Shown here: in pieces, positions 5,896 through 6,050 of the stretch
How the letters are laid out: every line of letters begins with the position of its first letter
Position numbering within the stretch: the stretch's first letter is position 1
DNA from: Gemmatimonadota bacterium
Lineage (GTDB): Bacteria; Gemmatimonadota; Gemmatimonadetes; Longimicrobiales; Gaopeijiaceae
Reading direction: 5' to 3'
DNA length: 6,050 bases
Assembly: GCA_012959595.1 (NCBI GenBank)
Contig: DUCW01000134.1
Span: 11,143 to 17,192, forward strand
Translations under genes and position numbers: made by a program
Notes under the pieces: generated by a model
What the model saw: the letters and a program-made list of their open reading frames with translations, nothing else
Told to the model about the DNA's origin: nothing
The model's database searches: none

Positions 5896-5902
5896 GGGGG
5901 AG
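5896..5902 (+). promoter_or_regulatory. Ribosome binding site (GGGGGAG) for the lipoprotein gene
   Basis: GGGGGAG ends eight bases before the ATG at 5911. A closer ATG at 5907 opens only a seven-codon frame, so the site is assigned to 5911. Confidence 0.6.
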
Positions 5903-5910
5903 ACTCATGG

Positions 5911-6050
5911 ATGGAAAAGTTACACATTAACAAGAATATCATACTCGTGACCGTGATTCTGGTTGGGGGTTGTATCGATGTTTTTCAGGGTCTTCCTCAG
6001 GATTTGGATGACCTTCTTCTAGAGGAAGGTCGGTACCTGCACCCAAGAAC
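5911..6050 (+). CDS. Putative lipoprotein, N-terminal part (cut by window edge)
   Basis: The visible 46 residues begin MEKLHINKN, continue with a hydrophobic segment IILVTVILV at 10-18, and reach a lipobox-like LVGGC at 17-21, so Cys21 would be the lipidated residue after signal peptidase II cleavage. Asp at 23 (third residue of the mature protein) does not occupy the classic +2 inner-membrane retention position, where Ile22 is found, so outer-membrane targeting is plausible if E. coli sorting rules apply. The mature part starts IDVFQGLPQDLDDLLLEEGRYLHPR, acidic and leucine-rich. The frame stays open to the last base. Too little is visible to name a family. The gene is divergent from the MATE transporter, about 210 bases away. 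Confidence 0.6.
   Translation, partial: MEKLHINKNIILVTVILVGGCIDVFQGLPQDLDDLLLEEGRYLHPR

Overview
The window is a stretch of a Gram-negative chromosome. It carries seven well-supported protein genes, one of them cut by the right edge, plus two very small membrane-protein genes and two weaker small-ORF candidates. No rRNA, tRNA, CRISPR array, transposase or other mobile element is visible. Base composition is moderate and slightly AT-leaning by eye. Signal peptides, a lipoprotein, a probable outer-membrane barrel and a CBM9/DUF5916 protein point to a diderm bacterium. Clear Shine-Dalgarno sites (GGAGGA, GGAG) and TTG starts argue against typical Bacteroidota. The mix of families (DUF5916, the secreted 185-residue protein, a DUF3566-like protein) resembles Gemmatimonadota, Acidobacteriota or similar uncultivated lineages. 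That placement is inference from memory of the families.

Layout. 1-1428 (-) encodes the N-terminal signal peptide, the CBM9-like domain and the start of the DUF5916 barrel, but stops at 475 residues, well short of the usual family length. A 217-base divergent spacer follows. 1646-2881 (+) is a compact set of four genes: a 57-residue and a 33-residue single-pass membrane protein joined by a TGATG overlap, a 120-residue metal-type cupin, and a secreted barrel-like protein whose longest start overlaps the cupin end. 2941-3264 (-) is a small two-helix DUF3566-like membrane protein converging on that set. 3265-3578 is a spacer holding one candidate 44-residue ORF and a possible promoter. 3579-4136 (+) is a secreted conserved protein of unknown function. 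A perfect 16-bp hairpin at 4175-4216 separates it from the convergent MATE transporter at 4232-5698 (-). The spacer from about 5703 to 5895 separates the transporter from a divergent lipoprotein gene starting at 5911 and running off the window; beyond the leader-ORF signals of the transporter I see no convincing motif in it.

The genes do not form one obvious pathway. The theme is the cell envelope: an outer-membrane protein, inner-membrane proteins, secreted proteins, an exporter and a lipoprotein. The least explained parts are the two coupled microproteins ahead of the cupin, the early stop of the DUF5916 gene at the window edge, and the start region of the MATE gene, where a short leader ORF has the better ribosome binding site. 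I see nothing that clearly amounts to a new defence or mobile system.
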